From NCBI GenBank assembly GCA_002428445.1, contig DIWJ01000050.1, positions 1 to 21,726 of the forward strand: 21,726 nt of DNA, given 5' to 3'. A program made the position numbers and the translations under genes. The notes beneath the pieces are model-generated. The model did not search any database. It had not been told where the DNA came from and saw nothing but the letters and a program-made list of their open reading frames with translations. Shown here in pieces: positions 20,442-21,726 of this stretch (position 1 is the stretch's first letter; the number at the start of each line of letters is the position of its first letter). The DNA is from Syntrophaceae bacterium UBA6109. Lineage in GTDB: Bacteria; Desulfobacterota; Syntrophia; Syntrophales; UBA6109.

Positions 20442-21726
20442 ATGGGAGAGGTTGTGATTGTCAGCGGAGCAAGGACCGCCGTCGGCAGCTTTGGCGGATC
20501 GCTGAAAGGGGTCCGGGCTGTCGATCTGGGCGCGCTGGTCATCAAGGAGGCGATTCGGAGGGCCGGCCTCCGGCCCGCCGTCAGCGCCGCCGTCAGCGCC
20601 TGCCGTCCCGATGTCTTCAAGGACGGGGGCCAAACGGATCTTCATAAAAAACATTATGATTACCCGGATACGGCCGCGCCCGTCTATTTCGATGAATGCA
20701 TCATGGGAAACGTAATCCAGGCGGGGCTGGGGCAGAATCCGGGCCGTCAAGCCGGCATCTATGCGGGTCTGCCCGAAGAGACCAACGCGATCACCGTGAA
20801 CAAGGTCTGCGCCTCCGGGATGAAGGCGATCGCACTCGCCGCGCAGTCCATTAAGGCAGGAGACGCGGAAGTTGTCGTAGCGGGAGGCATGGAGAACATG
20901 TCGAATGTCCCCTTCGCCCTCCCGGACGCCCGCTGGGGGTATCGGATGAGTTCGCCGTACGGTAAAATTACGGACCTGGTCGTCTACGACGGCCTCTATG
21001 AGATCTTCAACGGCTATCATATGGGATTCACGGCCGAGAACATCGCCGCCCGCTACGGGATCACCCGGAGGGAGCAGGATGAACTGGCGCTGCTCAGCCA
21101 CCAGCGGGCCCGCGCCGCGATCGCGAGCGGCGCTGTCGACGACGAGATCGTCTCCGTGCCGATTCCGCAGAAGAAGGGAGATCCCATCGCCTTCCGGACG
21201 GACGAACGGCCGATGGACACCTCGCTCGAAAAGATGGCCAAGCTCTCGCCGGCCTTCAAAAAGGAGGGAGGAACGGTCACCGCGGGGAACGCCTCCGGAA
21301 TCAACGACGGGGCGGCGGCTGTCGTTGTCATGTCCGCGGACCGGGCGAAGGAACTCGGCCTCAAACCGCTGGCCCGGATCAAGGGCTACGCTTCGGGCGG
21401 CGTCGATCCGGCCTACATGGGGCTCGGACCGATCCCGGCGACGCGGAAGGTTCTCGGACAGTTGGGGCTCGCCATCCGGGACATCGATCTGATTGAACTC
21501 AACGAGGCCTTCGCCGTCCAGGCGATCGCCTGTATGCGGGAACTGGGGATCGGCCTCGACCGATGCAACCTGAACGGGAGCGGCATCTCCATCGGTCACC
21601 CCGTCGGCTGCACCGGCGCCCGGATCACCTACAGCCTCGCCGTGCAGATGCAAAAGAAGGACCTCAACCTGGGGCTCGCCACGCTCTGCATCGGCGGCGG
21701 GCAGGGAATGGCGATCGTCCTCGAAC
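20442..21726 (+). CDS. Thiolase (acetyl-CoA acetyltransferase), cut by window end
   Basis: The reading frame is open from ATG 20442 to the last base, giving 428 residues; only a few C-terminal residues should be missing. Catalytic residues are all present: C123 in NKVCASG, NEAF at 354-357, H386 in GHPVGCTGA and C416 in CIGGGQG. Compared with usual thiolases it carries an insertion of about 35-40 residues (roughly 46-84, containing CRPDVFKDGG and HKKHYDYPDTAAPVYFDE) between the first helix and IMGNVIQAGLGQNPGRQ. AAAGGAGG (20425-20432) nine bases ahead is an excellent ribosome binding site. It is the third gene of the ligase-thiolase operon. Its sequence differs clearly from the thiolase before it, so the two probably differ in substrate. 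Confidence 0.9.
   Translation, partial: MGEVVIVSGARTAVGSFGGSLKGVRAVDLGALVIKEAIRRAGLRPAVSAAVSACRPDVFKDGGQTDLHKKHYDYPDTAAPVYFDECIMGNVIQAGLGQNPGRQAGIYAGLPEETNAITVNKVCASGMKAIALAAQSIKAGDAEVVVAGGMENMSNVPFALPDARWGYRMSSPYGKITDLVVYDGLYEIFNGYHMGFTAENIAARYGITRREQDELALLSHQRARAAIASGAVDDEIVSVPIPQKKGDPIAFRTDERPMDTSLEKMAKLSPAFKKEGGTVTAGNASGINDGAAAVVVMSADRAKELGLKPLARIKGYASGGVDPAYMGLGPIPATRKVLGQLGLAIRDIDLIELNEAFAVQAIACMRELGIGLDRCNLNGSGISIGHPVGCTGARITYSLAVQMQKKDLNLGLATLCIGGGQGMAIVLE

Noticed and set aside
20328..21653. A 441-codon minus-strand open frame at the right end
   Set aside because: Antisense to the second thiolase, which has all catalytic residues and a strong ribosome binding site.
1..21726. CRISPR arrays, phage or toxin-antitoxin modules
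   Set aside because: No regularly spaced direct repeats, no cas genes, integrases or transposase genes were seen. The winged-helix/NTase protein is not paired with a HEPN-type gene in this window.

Overview
The window looks like part of a GC-rich genome from a Gram-negative, anaerobic deltaproteobacterial lineage (Desulfobacterota, perhaps Syntrophales). This placement is an inference. It rests on LPS-type glycosyltransferases with an O-antigen-ligase-like protein, an acyl-CoA ligase/thiolase operon of the kind common in syntrophic fatty-acid degraders, and intergenic repeats of a style I associate with that group. No rRNA, tRNA or CRISPR was seen.

Layout. (1) Positions 1-1156 hold one small gene, a winged-helix regulator fused to a degenerate nucleotidyltransferase-like domain (269-793, minus). 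It is surrounded by palindromes, a possible long structured leader and a decayed palindromic repeat. (2) Positions 1157-17052 are a run of fourteen minus-strand genes for surface glycan assembly. In transcription order they are a YtfJ-like periplasmic protein, a GT4, a GT2, a SAM methyltransferase with a zinc-ribbon-like N-terminus, a GT-D-like protein, two GT2 enzymes, an O-antigen ligase/polymerase family protein, another GT2, a polytopic GT-C enzyme, a small membrane-anchored domain protein, a GT9, an MBOAT O-acyltransferase and a membrane-anchored SGNH-like protein. A good promoter lies ahead of the YtfJ-like gene. A terminator/promoter pair at 10632-10691 probably splits the run into at least two transcription units. 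(3) Positions 17053-17467 are an intergenic region with repeats, and the genes on either side are transcribed away from each other. (4) Positions 17468-21726 are a plus-strand operon with an atypical acyl-CoA ligase-like protein and two thiolases, the second cut by the window end. A 127-bp palindromic element lies between the ligase and the first thiolase.

How they may work together. The glycosyltransferases would build an LPS core or O-chain at the inner membrane, with GT9, the WaaE-like GT2 and GT4 as core-type enzymes. The ligase-family protein would polymerise or transfer glycan in the periplasm. The GT-C enzyme would add lipid-carried sugars there, and the MBOAT/SGNH pair would O-acylate the product. 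No flippase, chain-length regulator or nucleotide-sugar synthesis genes are present, so those must be encoded elsewhere. The plus-strand operon belongs to acyl-CoA metabolism and is unrelated.

Most notable points: a membrane-anchored domain shared by the SGNH protein and a separate small protein beside the GT-C enzyme; the palindromic element flanked by near-identical 12-bp repeats, which appears to have duplicated both the ligase C-terminus and the thiolase ribosome binding site; and an acyl-CoA ligase lacking the usual P-loop lysine and the C-terminal catalytic-lysine motif.
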